From NCBI GenBank assembly GCA_040219515.1, contig JAVJSI010000007.1, forward strand, positions 310,001-374,000: 64,000 nt of DNA, read 5' to 3'. The translations under genes and the position numbers were made by a program. The notes below the pieces were generated by a model. That model searched no databases and had not been told where the DNA came from. It saw only the letters and a program-made list of their open reading frames with translations. Below, in pieces: positions 25,490 to 34,878 of this stretch. How positions within the stretch are numbered: the first letter of the stretch is position 1; every line of letters begins with the position of its first letter. Source of the stretch: Acidimicrobiales bacterium. Its GTDB lineage: Bacteria > Actinomycetota > Acidimicrobiia > Acidimicrobiales > Aldehydirespiratoraceae.

Positions 25490-27946
25490 ATGGACAGCAG
25501 CACCATCGATGTCGAACCGGGTCACTTCTTCCTCGGACCCGATCTCCCGGGCGATGATGGGAGCGAGTCGGGCGGCGAGCCCGCCAACGTCATCTACGAG
25601 GCCGCCGACCTCACCACCCACGGGGTGATCGTCGGCATGACCGGATCCGGCAAGACCGGCCTGGGCATGGTGCTCATCGAGGAAGCGCTGCTGCAGGGCA
25701 TCCCGACGCTCATCATCGATCCCAAGGGTGACATGGGCAACCTCCTGCTCACCTTCCCCGACCTCGCGCCGAGCGACTTCCGACCCTGGATCAACGAGGG
25801 CGAGGCCCAGCGCGACGGTGTGACACCCGACGAGCTCGCGGCGTCGACCGCCACGATGTGGGAGGAGGGTCTGGCCGGTTCCGGCATCGGCAAGGATCGC
25901 ATCGCTCGTCTCCGCGAGATCGCCGACTTCACGATCTACACACCGGGATCGGAAGCCGGGGTCGGACTGAACGTCATCGGCGACCTCTCGGCCCCCGCCA
26001 CGAGCGGCGACGCCGCCGTGTCGGCGGAAACCGTGCGGGAGGAGATCGACGGACTCGTCCAAGGCCTCCTGGCACTCGTCGGGGTCACCTCCGACCCTCT
26101 CTCCGGTCGAGAACACGTGCTCCTCGCGAATCTCGTACAGCACTCGTGGACGGCGGGCATCGACCTCGATCTCGCCACACTGCTGGCGCAGATCCAGAAC
26201 CCGCCCATGCGCAAGCTCGGCGTGATCGAACTCGACACGTTCTTCCCGCCCGACGAACGGACGGCGCTCGCCATGAAGCTCAACGGCCTGCTCGCCTCGC
26301 CGTCGTTCGCGGCGTGGGGACAGGGCGTGCCCCTCGACATCGCGTCGATGCTCACGGGCGACGGCGGCAAGCCGAAGGCCGCCATCGTCTCCATCGCGCA
26401 CCTCTCCGACGACGAGCGACAGTTCGCGGTCACGCTGATCCTCTCCAAGCTGGTCACCTGGATGCGCTCGCAGCCCGGCAGCCCGGACCTGCGCGCCCTG
26501 GTCTACATGGACGAGGTGTTCGGGTTCGTCCCTCCCACCGCCGAACCACCGGCGAAGCGACCGATTCTCACGATCCTGAAGCAGGCTCGCGCCTTCGGTG
26601 TCGGCATGGTGCTGTCCACCCAGAACCCGGTCGACCTCGACTACAAGGCGATCAGCAACGCGGGCACCTGGATGATCGGTCGTCTCCAGACCGAGCGGGA
26701 CAAGGCCCGTCTGCTCGAGGGCATGCGGGCCGCCGGTGGCGAGGCCGACATCGACGCGATCGGCGACACCATCGGTGGGCTCGGGAAGCGCACGTTCCTG
26801 CTGCACACCGCCCGCGGTGGCGTCCCTCGCACGTTCGGCACGCGTTGGGCGATGTCGTACCTCCCCGGGCCGCTCACTCGCGACCAGATCTCGATCCTGA
26901 CCGCCGACCAGCGACCGGCCGTGGCGGCGTCGGCGGCGACCACGACCGCCGATACGGCAGTACCGGACGCGCCCACCACGGCAACAGCAGCGCCGGCACT
27001 CGCCGACGACGAGACCTCGGTGGCGCCCGAGGTCGCCGACGGCGTGGAGGTCGTCTACCTGGACCCCGCGGCCCCGTGGGCCGACAAGGTCGGTGCCCGA
27101 CCCGGCGGGCGACGGCTCCGACCCGCACTCGCGGCGCGGGTCCAGCTGCTCTTCGACGACACGAAGGGCGATCTTCGTCACGAAGCCGAATGGGAGGCCG
27201 TGGTCGGACCACTCGGCACCGATGTCGACGGCGACGACTTCATCCCGGTCGACTACGACGACCGCGACCTCCGCACCGAGCGCCCGGACGGCACTGTCTA
27301 TGTCCTCCCCGAGGCCAAGATCCACACCAAGACCTTCTTCACGAACGCCACCCGTGTCCTCAAGGACCACCTCTATCGCAACGAGTCGCTCCTGCTGATG
27401 CGCAACGACGAGCTGAAGCTCTTCTCCCGCGTGGGCGAGACGGAGGAGGAGTTCGCCGAGCGGTGCCGCCGCGCCGGCGAGGACAAGGCCGACGAAGAGG
27501 CCGACGAGCTTCGGGCCACCATGGCCGAGAAGGAGGACCGCGTCCGCGAGACGATAGCCAAAGCCGAGGATCGGGTGCGCGAGCTCGAAGCCGATTCCGG
27601 TGACCGGAAGCGCAACGAGGTGCTGAGCGGTGCGATGGACGTCATCGGTGGCCTCCTCGGCGGCCGAAAGTCGACCAGCAGCATTCTGAGCGGCGTCCGG
27701 CGGGCCACCTCCTCACGACGCACCTCGTCCAATGCGGCAGAACGGGTCCGAAGCGCCAAGAACCGCCTCGAGGAACACGTCGACGAACTCGAGGATCTCG
27801 CCGCGGCGCTGACCGACGCCCTGGCCGAGAGCCACGACGCGTGGGCGGACGCATCCGGCCGGATCGACACCTTCGAGGTGGGACTCGAGAAGACCGACAT
27901 CGCGGTCGAGGATCTCGTTCTCGTGTGGATCCCCACCGAAGGGTGA
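25490..27946 (+). CDS. HerA/DUF853-type P-loop ATPase with long C-terminal coiled coil
   Basis: An 818-residue protein. Walker A is GMTGSGKTG near residue 50, LIIDPKGDMGNLL follows, Walker B is LVYMDEVFGFVP near 342, and a sensor-like FGVGMVLSTQNPVDLDY is near 370. This is the HerA/FtsK-like ATPase core of the DUF853 group. After about residue 480 comes an Ala/Thr-rich linker, a domain of unknown type (550-650), and a charged coiled coil (about 650-800). The core resembles DNA-translocating ATPases, but no nuclease partner is adjacent, so a role in DNA processing is inference. The start is supported by TAGCAT 7 nt upstream. Confidence 0.82.
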   Translation: MDSSTIDVEPGHFFLGPDLPGDDGSESGGEPANVIYEAADLTTHGVIVGMTGSGKTGLGMVLIEEALLQGIPTLIIDPKGDMGNLLLTFPDLAPSDFRPWINEGEAQRDGVTPDELAASTATMWEEGLAGSGIGKDRIARLREIADFTIYTPGSEAGVGLNVIGDLSAPATSGDAAVSAETVREEIDGLVQGLLALVGVTSDPLSGREHVLLANLVQHSWTAGIDLDLATLLAQIQNPPMRKLGVIELDTFFPPDERTALAMKLNGLLASPSFAAWGQGVPLDIASMLTGDGGKPKAAIVSIAHLSDDERQFAVTLILSKLVTWMRSQPGSPDLRALVYMDEVFGFVPPTAEPPAKRPILTILKQARAFGVGMVLSTQNPVDLDYKAISNAGTWMIGRLQTERDKARLLEGMRAAGGEADIDAIGDTIGGLGKRTFLLHTARGGVPRTFGTRWAMSYLPGPLTRDQISILTADQRPAVAASAATTTADTAVPDAPTTATAAPALADDETSVAPEVADGVEVVYLDPAAPWADKVGARPGGRRLRPALAARVQLLFDDTKGDLRHEAEWEAVVGPLGTDVDGDDFIPVDYDDRDLRTERPDGTVYVLPEAKIHTKTFFTNATRVLKDHLYRNESLLLMRNDELKLFSRVGETEEEFAERCRRAGEDKADEEADELRATMAEKEDRVRETIAKAEDRVRELEADSGDRKRNEVLSGAMDVIGGLLGGRKSTSSILSGVRRATSSRRTSSNAAERVRSAKNRLEEHVDELEDLAAALTDALAESHDAWADASGRIDTFEVGLEKTDIAVEDLVLVWIPTEG

Positions 27947-28177
27947 GACGGACCTGCGACAGTTCATCCAAACGACAGGTGAAATCAACCCACCGCGTGC
28001 GCGATAATGTCACTGACTGTGCAATCATCAGATCGGCGGACACGGGGCGGACGCAGCGTGCTCGAGATCGAACAATTCCTCATGCTTGGCGGCAACAATG
28101 GAAGAACCATGGGAACTACGGCCTAGAGACGCCCGGTTCTCGAAAGTCTACTCTTTGGGCACTGAGCGTGACCTGAC

Positions 28178-29677
28178 ATGACTTCGACCGAGATACCCCC
28201 ATCGACGGCGACACCCGAGTCGCCCTCCGTGATGCTCTACCCCGACAGCGACTCGCTGCCGGGGGGTCCCACGCGCCGAAATCCGCTCAACTCCACGAAG
28301 ATCACCCTCGTCATCGCCGACCTGCTCATGGTCTCGGTGGCACTCGTGGCCGGCACCTGGCTCAACGACGTCCTGAACGAAGGCGACCCGACCGGCACGG
28401 CCGAGTACATGGGCCTCGTGCTCGCCTCGCTGCCGATCTGGCCCATGGTCTTCACCCAACAGCTGCTCTACCGCGCTCGTTACCTCAGCCGCCGTATCGA
28501 CGAAACGAACCGGGTCGTGCGCAGCGTCGCCGTCGGCATGCTGATGACCGGCGGTCTCAGCATCCTCATGAAGGTCACCGTCGGACGCCGCTGGGTTCTG
28601 CTCACCGGGGCGCTCCTGCTCATCTTGCTGGTGACCGAGCGGCTCATCGCCCGATCGCTGTTCGACCGAGCCCGTCGCAACGGCCAACTGCTTCGTCCGG
28701 TCGTCATCGCCGGTCGCAATGCGGAGGGACAGTTCGTCCGCGAGATGCTCGAGGGCGACAGCGCCCTCGGCTACGTCTTTCACGGCTTCATCGAGGACCT
28801 TGTCGAGCGCGAGCCGGGCGAGTCCCCCCTGGCGCTCCTCGGCGATCCGGCGAAGGTCGTCAGCAAGGTGAAGGAGATGGGGGTCAACAGCGTCATCATC
28901 GCCGCCACCGCGATCGACGTGGGCAGCTCCAACCGTCTGATCCGTTCGCTGACCGAACACGGCATTCACGTGGAGCTCTCGTCCACACTGTGTGACATCG
29001 CGGCGAGCCGTCTCACCGTGCGGCCCGTCGGCCGGGTGCCCATGATGTACGTCGAACCCGTCCGCCGCACCGGCTGGCGCCCTCGCACGAAGCGGACCTT
29101 CGACGTCATCACCGCCTGCGCCCTGCTGGTCGTCTCGGCGCCGCTCCTGCTCCTCTCGAGCCTGGCCGTGAAGCTGAGCACCCCGGGACCTGCGGTGTTC
29201 TCCCAGCCGCGTGTCGGTCGCGACGGCGAGCTCTTCGACATGCACAAGCTCCGCACGATGGTGATCGATGCCGAGGACCAACTCGCCTCCATCGAACACC
29301 TGTCCACCGCGACCGGGCCGCTCTTCAAGATCGAGAACGACCCGCGGATCACCCCGGTCGGCAAGTGGCTGCGCAAACTCTCGATCGACGAACTCCCGCA
29401 GCTCCTCAACGTGATCAAGGGCGAGATGAGCCTGGTCGGACCCCGACCGGCTCTGCCGCGAGAGGTCGAGGCCTGGGACAAGGAACTCCACAACCGACTG
29501 CGCGTGCAGCCCGGCATCACCGGCATGTGGCAGGTCATGGGACGCAGCGACGGCGACCACGACTCCCGCTACGCCCAGCTCGACCTGTACTACGTCGACA
29601 ATTGGAGCCTGGTGACCGATCTGGTCATCGTCGCTCGTACCATCCCTGTCGTGTTGGGACGCAAGGGTCAGTACTGA
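28178..29677 (+). CDS. Polyprenyl-phosphate sugar phosphotransferase (exopolysaccharide type)
   Basis: A 499-residue WbaP/WcaJ-like transferase. Residues 40-165 contain four membrane helices, 165-290 a nucleotide-binding-like domain, and 300-499 the catalytic bacterial sugar-transferase domain: KRTFDVITACALLVVSAP, FDMHKLRTMV, PLFKIENDPRITPVGKWLRK, SLVGPRPALPREV and GITGMWQV. It loads the first sugar phosphate on undecaprenyl phosphate for surface polysaccharide. No other polysaccharide gene is adjacent except the MFS exporter downstream. The 231 bp upstream hold no gene; TACTCT (28149-28154) may be a -10 with a short leader. Confidence 0.9.
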   Translation: MTSTEIPPSTATPESPSVMLYPDSDSLPGGPTRRNPLNSTKITLVIADLLMVSVALVAGTWLNDVLNEGDPTGTAEYMGLVLASLPIWPMVFTQQLLYRARYLSRRIDETNRVVRSVAVGMLMTGGLSILMKVTVGRRWVLLTGALLLILLVTERLIARSLFDRARRNGQLLRPVVIAGRNAEGQFVREMLEGDSALGYVFHGFIEDLVEREPGESPLALLGDPAKVVSKVKEMGVNSVIIAATAIDVGSSNRLIRSLTEHGIHVELSSTLCDIAASRLTVRPVGRVPMMYVEPVRRTGWRPRTKRTFDVITACALLVVSAPLLLLSSLAVKLSTPGPAVFSQPRVGRDGELFDMHKLRTMVIDAEDQLASIEHLSTATGPLFKIENDPRITPVGKWLRKLSIDELPQLLNVIKGEMSLVGPRPALPREVEAWDKELHNRLRVQPGITGMWQVMGRSDGDHDSRYAQLDLYYVDNWSLVTDLVIVARTIPVVLGRKGQY

Positions 29678-30981
29678 CCGGCGCGGCCGACGAGGTCCGC
29701 ACCGGGCCCACCGGCCTCGCCGCACGCTTCATCCGGTCCGAGAAGGGTCGGGGCTTCATCGCGTTCCGACATCGGGCCTATCGGCTGATCTTCACCGGCT
29801 TCCTGATACAGCAGATCGGCTTCTGGATGAGCCACGTGACGCTGCAGGGCCTCGTGGAGGACCGTGCCGCCGACGGCGACAACCTCGCCATCACATGGCT
29901 CTTCGTCGCCCTCTTCACCCCCCAGCTGGTCATCGGGCCGTTCGCCGGGGTGTTGGCCGACCGACTGGAGCGACGCCGGATCGTGGTCGCCTGCTACAGC
30001 GCGGCCGCGCTCACCGCCTCGTTGCTCGCGGTTCTCACCTATCTGAGTGACGCCCCGCCGCTCGTCGCCATCTATCTCCTGGCCCTCGCCCTGGGGAGCA
30101 GCTTCTCGTTCATCGGCCCGTCGGCCGGTGCGCTCGTGGTGAACAGCGTGTCGCCCGACGAGGTGACGAGCGCGATCTCGATGCAGGCTGCGGTCCAGAA
30201 CATGACCCGGGTCGCAGGACCGATCCTGGCCGCCGGCATCATCGCCTCGCAGCGATTCCACCTGGCCTTCGCCGCGTTCGCCGTTGCGACCGCCATCGCC
30301 GCGGTGATGATGTCGAGGGTGCAGGTCGCACCACAGAGGATCGTCGCCGACTCACTCGGCGTCTTCGCACGAATGGCGGTCGGATTCCGCCATGCGCGCG
30401 ACCGCAGGCCGGCCCTGCTCGCCATCGCCACGGTTGCGGTGGGGTCGATCTTCGGCGTCGCCCACACGGCCCTCATCCCTTCGTTCACCAGCGAGGTGCT
30501 CGGCGAGGACGCCGGCCGCTTCGGCGTGATCGTGGCCGCCACCGGCATCGGGGCCATCGTCGGCGCCCTCACGGTCGGCTACAGCAAGCGGGAGCCGAGC
30601 ATGGCCCGCGGTGCACTGGCGCTCGTGCTCTACGGCGTCTGTCTCGCCGGTTTCGCGCTGTCCGGCTCGCTCGTGATCGCCGTGATCTGGCAGGTCGTGC
30701 TCGGCTTCTTCTACTTCGGCACGATGACCACACTCCAGACACTGGTGCAGCAGGTGGTGGCCGACGAGATGCGGGGCCGGGTCATGTCCCTCTTCGGCAT
30801 CGCCTGGGGCGGCCTGGTGTGGGTCGGCACGCTCGTTCTCGGCCTTGCCGCCGACCAGCGTGGTCTCGACCTGGGCGAACGCACCACCCTGCTGCTCTCT
30901 GCGGGGGTGCTCATGGCCTACGGCGCCGTTGTCGCAGTCGTCAGTCGCACCATGCCCACCGGATCCAGTTACCCCGACTGA
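29674..30981 (+). CDS. Major facilitator superfamily transporter, apparent CTG start
   Basis: A 435-residue, 12-helix MFS protein of the EntS/MFS_3 type, with VLADRLERRRIVVA after helix 2 and a matching ADEMRGRVMSL loop in the second half. The first in-frame ATG (29827) would delete helix 1 (YRLIFTGFLIQQIGFW), and no ATG, GTG or TTG lies between it and the upstream gene's stop. CTG 29674, overlapping that stop as CTGA and preceded by AAGGG at 6 nt, is the likeliest start. The substrate is unknown; the genetic coupling to the sugar phosphotransferase is close. Confidence 0.82.
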   Translation: MTGAADEVRTGPTGLAARFIRSEKGRGFIAFRHRAYRLIFTGFLIQQIGFWMSHVTLQGLVEDRAADGDNLAITWLFVALFTPQLVIGPFAGVLADRLERRRIVVACYSAAALTASLLAVLTYLSDAPPLVAIYLLALALGSSFSFIGPSAGALVVNSVSPDEVTSAISMQAAVQNMTRVAGPILAAGIIASQRFHLAFAAFAVATAIAAVMMSRVQVAPQRIVADSLGVFARMAVGFRHARDRRPALLAIATVAVGSIFGVAHTALIPSFTSEVLGEDAGRFGVIVAATGIGAIVGALTVGYSKREPSMARGALALVLYGVCLAGFALSGSLVIAVIWQVVLGFFYFGTMTTLQTLVQQVVADEMRGRVMSLFGIAWGGLVWVGTLVLGLAADQRGLDLGERTTLLLSAGVLMAYGAVVAVVSRTMPTGSSYPD

Positions 30982-31007
30982 TCACAAAGTCTCTAGGGTG
31001 CACGCCC

Positions 31008-32255
31008 ATGGCTGCCGCGCAACCCATCGCCCCGACCGACCCTCGTCCCCTCGACATTCTCGACGGCGACTTCTATGTCGACGACCCGTACTCCCGCTAC
31101 GCATGGCTCCGCGAGAATTCGCCCGTGCACTGGGATGACATCAACGAGATGTGGGTCATCACCCGCTACGACGACATCGTCGAGATCGAGAAGAACAAGC
31201 GGGTGTTCATCAACTCCGACAAGGAGAAGGGCGGGTACCGCCCGAACATCCCCGCCGACGAGTCGATCATCGGCACCGACGATCCGCTGCACATGGCCCG
31301 TCGCAATCTCGTTTCCCGCCGCTTCACCCCGCGAGCCGTTCGGCGCTGGGAGGACCACGTGCTCGACACCGTCGACCAACTGCTCGATGCTGCGCTCGCC
31401 AAGGGGCGAGCCGAGATCGTCGGTGAACTCGCGGCACCACTGCCGGCCCAGATGATCGGCCTGCTCCTGGGTTTCCCCACCGAGATGTGGCCCAAGCTCC
31501 AGCACTGGTCGGAGACCACCATCGCGCTGGGCGGCGGACCCCGCTATCACGACGAGGAAGGCATCACCTCGGCCATGGACTTCGCCGTGGCCGCCGGCGG
31601 GCTCTACGAGGAGAAGAAGGGCTGCCCGGCCGACGACGTCATGTCCCACTGGATCAGCATCGAGGAGGAGCGCAACGGCGAGGTCGGCGGTGCGCCCTTC
31701 GGCCTCAACGAGATCATCTCCGACTGCCTCCTCCTGCTCGATGGTGGGGCCGAGACCACCCGCACCGTGATCGCTCGCACCCTGCTGGCGCTCGCCGACC
31801 ACCCCGACGAGTGGGCCAAGCTCCAGGCCGGCGCCGACATGGAGGTGGCCGTCGAAGAGTTCATCCGCTGGGTCACCCCGATCCACAACTTCTGTCGTGT
31901 GGCCACCGAGGACTACGAGATGCACGGCCGGACCATCGCCAAGGGCCAGCAGGTGTTGCTGGCCTACGGCGGCGCCAACCGCGACCCCGCCCACTTCGAC
32001 GACCCGGAGACGTTCGACGTGACCCGGTCCGACAACCACCACATCGCGTTCGGCTTCGGCACCCACTTCTGCATGGGTGCGTCGCTCGCCCGGCTCGAGA
32101 TCCAGACCTTCTTCGAGCGCCTCGTCGCCCGCGTCGAGAAGCTCGAACGACTCACCGACGAACCCCACGTCGAGATGCCGAATGCGTTCGTGTTCGGCCT
32201 CAAGGAGGCGCACATGGCCTTCACCCCCAAGTCCTCGGCAAGCAAAGGAACCTGA
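31008..32255 (+). CDS. Cytochrome P450
   Basis: A 415-residue soluble bacterial P450. The I-helix is LDGGAETTRTV near residue 245, the K-helix ExxR is in VEEFIRWVTP near 285, and the heme loop FGFGTHFCMGASLAR places the Cys near residue 353. Such enzymes hydroxylate lipids or sterols using a ferredoxin; none is encoded nearby. TAGGGT (30994-30999) ends 8 nt before ATG 31008. Its stop overlaps the next SDR start by 1 nt. The CYP family cannot be assigned from this sequence alone. Confidence 0.93.
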   Translation: MAAAQPIAPTDPRPLDILDGDFYVDDPYSRYAWLRENSPVHWDDINEMWVITRYDDIVEIEKNKRVFINSDKEKGGYRPNIPADESIIGTDDPLHMARRNLVSRRFTPRAVRRWEDHVLDTVDQLLDAALAKGRAEIVGELAAPLPAQMIGLLLGFPTEMWPKLQHWSETTIALGGGPRYHDEEGITSAMDFAVAAGGLYEEKKGCPADDVMSHWISIEEERNGEVGGAPFGLNEIISDCLLLLDGGAETTRTVIARTLLALADHPDEWAKLQAGADMEVAVEEFIRWVTPIHNFCRVATEDYEMHGRTIAKGQQVLLAYGGANRDPAHFDDPETFDVTRSDNHHIAFGFGTHFCMGASLARLEIQTFFERLVARVEKLERLTDEPHVEMPNAFVFGLKEAHMAFTPKSSASKGT

Positions 32256-33073
32256 TGTCCGGTCTGTTCAGCTACGACGGCAAGAAGGTCGTCCTCACCG
32301 GTGGCACCACCGGCGTCGGCGCCGCCGCGGTCGAGCTCCTCGTCGAGGGCGGTTGCACCGACCTGACGGTGCTCGACATCAAGGAGCCCACCGGCCCGGC
32401 CACCCGGTTCATCCCGACCGACATGTCGGATCCCGCATCGATCGACGAGGCCGTGTCATCCATCGGCCAAGGGGTCGACGTGCTGTTCAACAACGCGGGC
32501 GTGGCCGGTGTTCACCCCACCGACTTCGTGATCCGCGTCAACTGTCTCGGCGTACGACGGCTGACCGAGGGACTGCTCCCGGGCATGACCCGCGGTGGGG
32601 CGATCGTGAACACCGCCTCCATCGCCGGCCAGGGGTGGCCCGACAATCTGGCCAAGATCCTGGAGTTCATCGGCATCGACGACTGGGACACGGCGCTGCA
32701 ATGGGTGGCCGACAACGACGAGCTCGCGTCGGCCGACGTCTACGCGTTCTCCAAGCAGATCGCCCAGGTGTGGACCATGTACTCCTCGGTTCGCAGTCAT
32801 CGAGACTTCGGCGTGCGCACGAACTCGGTGTGCCCCGGCCCGATCGACACGCCGTTGATGGACGACTTCATCAAGCACATGACCGAGCAGGTCATCCAGT
32901 GGACGGTCGATCAGACCGGCGGCACGATGCTCACCGCCGACGACATCGCCCGCACCCTCGTGATGATGGGCACCGACGCCTCGATCGCGATGAACGGCCA
33001 CAACACCGTGGCCGACAACGGTTTCACCGCGGCGATGACCACCGGCCAGATCGACTTCTCCGGACTCGGCTGA
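32255..33073 (+). CDS. Short-chain dehydrogenase/reductase paired with the P450
   Basis: A 272-residue SDR: VVLTGGTTGVGAAAVEL, LFNNAGVAG, VNTASIAGQ, and YAFSK as the catalytic pair near residue 163. An insertion of about 35 residues between the Ser motif and YAFSK (GWPDNLAKILEFIGIDDWD) is typical of the 3-alpha-hydroxysteroid dehydrogenase/carveol-dehydrogenase-like SDRs. AAAGGAA precedes ATG 32255, which overlaps the P450 stop (TGATG). The pair probably hydroxylates a substrate and then oxidises it; the substrate is unknown. Confidence 0.88.
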   Translation: MSGLFSYDGKKVVLTGGTTGVGAAAVELLVEGGCTDLTVLDIKEPTGPATRFIPTDMSDPASIDEAVSSIGQGVDVLFNNAGVAGVHPTDFVIRVNCLGVRRLTEGLLPGMTRGGAIVNTASIAGQGWPDNLAKILEFIGIDDWDTALQWVADNDELASADVYAFSKQIAQVWTMYSSVRSHRDFGVRTNSVCPGPIDTPLMDDFIKHMTEQVIQWTVDQTGGTMLTADDIARTLVMMGTDASIAMNGHNTVADNGFTAAMTTGQIDFSGLG

Positions 33074-33092
33074 CACTCACGGCAGCTCACTC

Positions 33093-33719
33093 TCAGAGGA
33101 TTGCGACCTCGGCGTACGGCGGCGCGGGGTCGTACTGGATGTAGTGCTGCGTCGCCCGTGCGTGCGCGGGCGTCTCGATCTGTCCCACGAGCCACAACGC
33201 CATGTCGATGCCGGCCGACACACCCTGGCTGGTGACGACCGTTCCTCCTGCACCCGTGTCGTCCACCACCCAGCGTTGGTCGCGTACGACCGCACAGTCG
33301 CCTCTCGCCTCGAGTGCGTCCTCGAAGCCCCAGTGAGTGGCCAGGCGACGACCCCGTCCCGGGCCTGCCTCGTGCAGGAGCAACGACCCGGTGCAGACAC
33401 TGGTGACCCAGGTGGCCGTCTCGGCGACACCCGCGAGCCAGGCCATGAGCCCGGGGTTGTCCTTCTCCGTGCGGGTGCCCTGACCGCCGGGAACCAGCAC
33501 GACGTCGAGCGCCGGATGATCGGTGAGGGTGTGGTCGGGCAGCACCCGCATCCCCTTGTTGCACCGGACGGGTTCGAGCGCTTCGGCGATGAGAACGACC
33601 GTGTCGGCCGGGCGGCCGTCGAAGGTCTTGAGCATCGACGAGGCGGTGAACACCTCCCAGGGTCCGACGAAGTCGAGCTCTTCGGCGTCGTCGAAGACGA
33701 GCAGTCCGTAGGTGGTCAT
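33093..33719 (-). CDS. DJ-1/PfpI-family protein
   Basis: A 208-residue class I glutamine-amidotransferase-like protein: GLLVFDDAEELDFVGPWEVF, LVPGGQGTR, the nucleophile elbow VTSVCTGSLLLHEAG (Cys near residue 108), and GVSAGIDMALWLV. The closest described activity in this subgroup is isonitrile hydratase-like, but that is not provable here. It overlaps the GlxA-type regulator gene by 4 nt (ATGA), so the two are made together. Confidence 0.87.
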   Translation of the reverse strand: MTTYGLLVFDDAEELDFVGPWEVFTASSMLKTFDGRPADTVVLIAEALEPVRCNKGMRVLPDHTLTDHPALDVVLVPGGQGTRTEKDNPGLMAWLAGVAETATWVTSVCTGSLLLHEAGPGRGRRLATHWGFEDALEARGDCAVVRDQRWVVDDTGAGGTVVTSQGVSAGIDMALWLVGQIETPAHARATQHYIQYDPAPPYAEVAIL

Positions 33720-34738
33720 CGGTGGTACTCCATTTCAGGCCCGGGGCTGGTCCCCGGGCTCCGGTCGTGGGCGAATCGGTTGCGGTACTCGGACGGCGCG
33801 ACCCCGACGATGCGCAGGAACGCCCGGCGCATCGTCTCGGCGGTGCCGAAGCCGCAGGCCCGAGCGATCGCGGCGACACCGGTGGGCGCCTGCTCGAGCA
33901 GGCGGCGGGCCTCGTCGACTCGCACCTGCTCGACATAGCGGCCCGGCGTCGTGCCGATCTCGCGGGTGAAGGTACGGGAGAAGTTGCGTTCACTCATGCC
34001 GACCCTCGCTGCCAGTGAAGCCACGGCGTGCGGGGCACCGGGCTCGGCATGCACGAGCTGTTGGGCCCGGCGAACAGGAGGCGACTCGGCCGGTTCGGCC
34101 CAGACGGCCGGTGCGAACTGCGATTGGCCGCCGGGGCGACGGAGGAACATGACGAGATGACGAGCGACGGTCTGGGCGACCTCGACGCCATGGTCGACCT
34201 CTACCATCGCGAGGGCCATGTCGATCCCCGCCGTGACACCGGCAGACGTCCAGATCGGGCCGTCGACGACATGGATCGGATCGATGTCGACCTCCACGCT
34301 GGCGTGGGCCCGCAACTCTCGTTCCCGGTACCAGTGCGTGGTGGCGCGGCGGCCGTCGAGCAGCCCGGCCTCGGCGAGCAGCAGCGCGCCGCTGCACACC
34401 GACGCGGTTCGGCGCGCCCGGCCCGCCGCCCGCCGGATCCAGTCGACGAGTTCTCGATCCTCGATGGCCGCCTCGACCCCGGTACCACCGACGACCATCA
34501 ACGTGTCGGCCGCCGTTTCGGCGGCCCGGTCACGCCACGAGCCGGTGGCGCACACCGCGAGGCCGCTCTCGCCCTGCACCGGCCCGGCCGTGCGAGCCAC
34601 GATCTCGGCGAGGTACGCCGGCGGGCACCCCTGCCGAACCAGCACCTCGTTGGCGCCGACGAACACCTCGTGCGGGCCGACGAGGTCGAGCGGCTGAAGG
34701 CCGGGGTAGATGACGAAGAGCACTCGCTGCGGGACCAC
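33716..34738 (-). CDS. GlxA-like AraC-family regulator with DJ-1/PfpI domain
   Basis: About 340 residues. The N-terminal 190 form a DJ-1/PfpI-like sensor domain (QPLDLVGPHEVFVGANEVL, TASVCSGALLLAEAG, GVTAGIDMALAMV). The C-terminal 100 hold two AraC helix-turn-helix motifs (SLAARVGMSERNFSRTF and IARACGFGTAETMRRAF). This architecture is the GlxA type. The adjacent PfpI-family enzyme is presumably its target and shares the sensor fold. The start is uncertain: GTG 34738, next to GGAGG, is preferred over ATG 34789 or GTG 34726. Confidence 0.87.
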   Translation of the reverse strand: MVPQRVLFVIYPGLQPLDLVGPHEVFVGANEVLVRQGCPPAYLAEIVARTAGPVQGESGLAVCATGSWRDRAAETAADTLMVVGGTGVEAAIEDRELVDWIRRAAGRARRTASVCSGALLLAEAGLLDGRRATTHWYRERELRAHASVEVDIDPIHVVDGPIWTSAGVTAGIDMALAMVEVDHGVEVAQTVARHLVMFLRRPGGQSQFAPAVWAEPAESPPVRRAQQLVHAEPGAPHAVASLAARVGMSERNFSRTFTREIGTTPGRYVEQVRVDEARRLLEQAPTGVAAIARACGFGTAETMRRAFLRIVGVAPSEYRNRFAHDRSPGTSPGPEMEYHR

Positions 34739-34823
34739 GCCTCCACCATGGGGGTGGGTCCTCGTTGGCGTCAATGACCTACTGCCCACGTATTCGGCCA
34801 GATCGGCGGGGGACGGCCAGCGC

Positions 34824-34829
34824 TAGGGT
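34824..34829 (+). promoter_or_regulatory. -10 element pointing to a start at 34838
   Basis: TAGGGT ends 8 nt before ATG 34838, the same arrangement as at the P450 and hydrolase genes. That ATG is out of frame with the helicase body by one base (see 34879-37338). Confidence 0.45.
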
Positions 34830-34878
34830 GGGCGGCGATGAGCGAACCGACCCTCGACACCCTGTTGATCTTCACCCC

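Noticed and set aside
25214-27370. A 718-codon minus-strand frame across the HerA-type ATPase and amidohydrolase
   Set aside because: It runs through two confirmed genes in shadow frames and shows no domain.
27947-28177. Possible RNA gene or riboswitch in the 231-bp gap
   Set aside because: No cloverleaf, conserved riboswitch core or strong hairpin was seen; it is best read as a promoter region.
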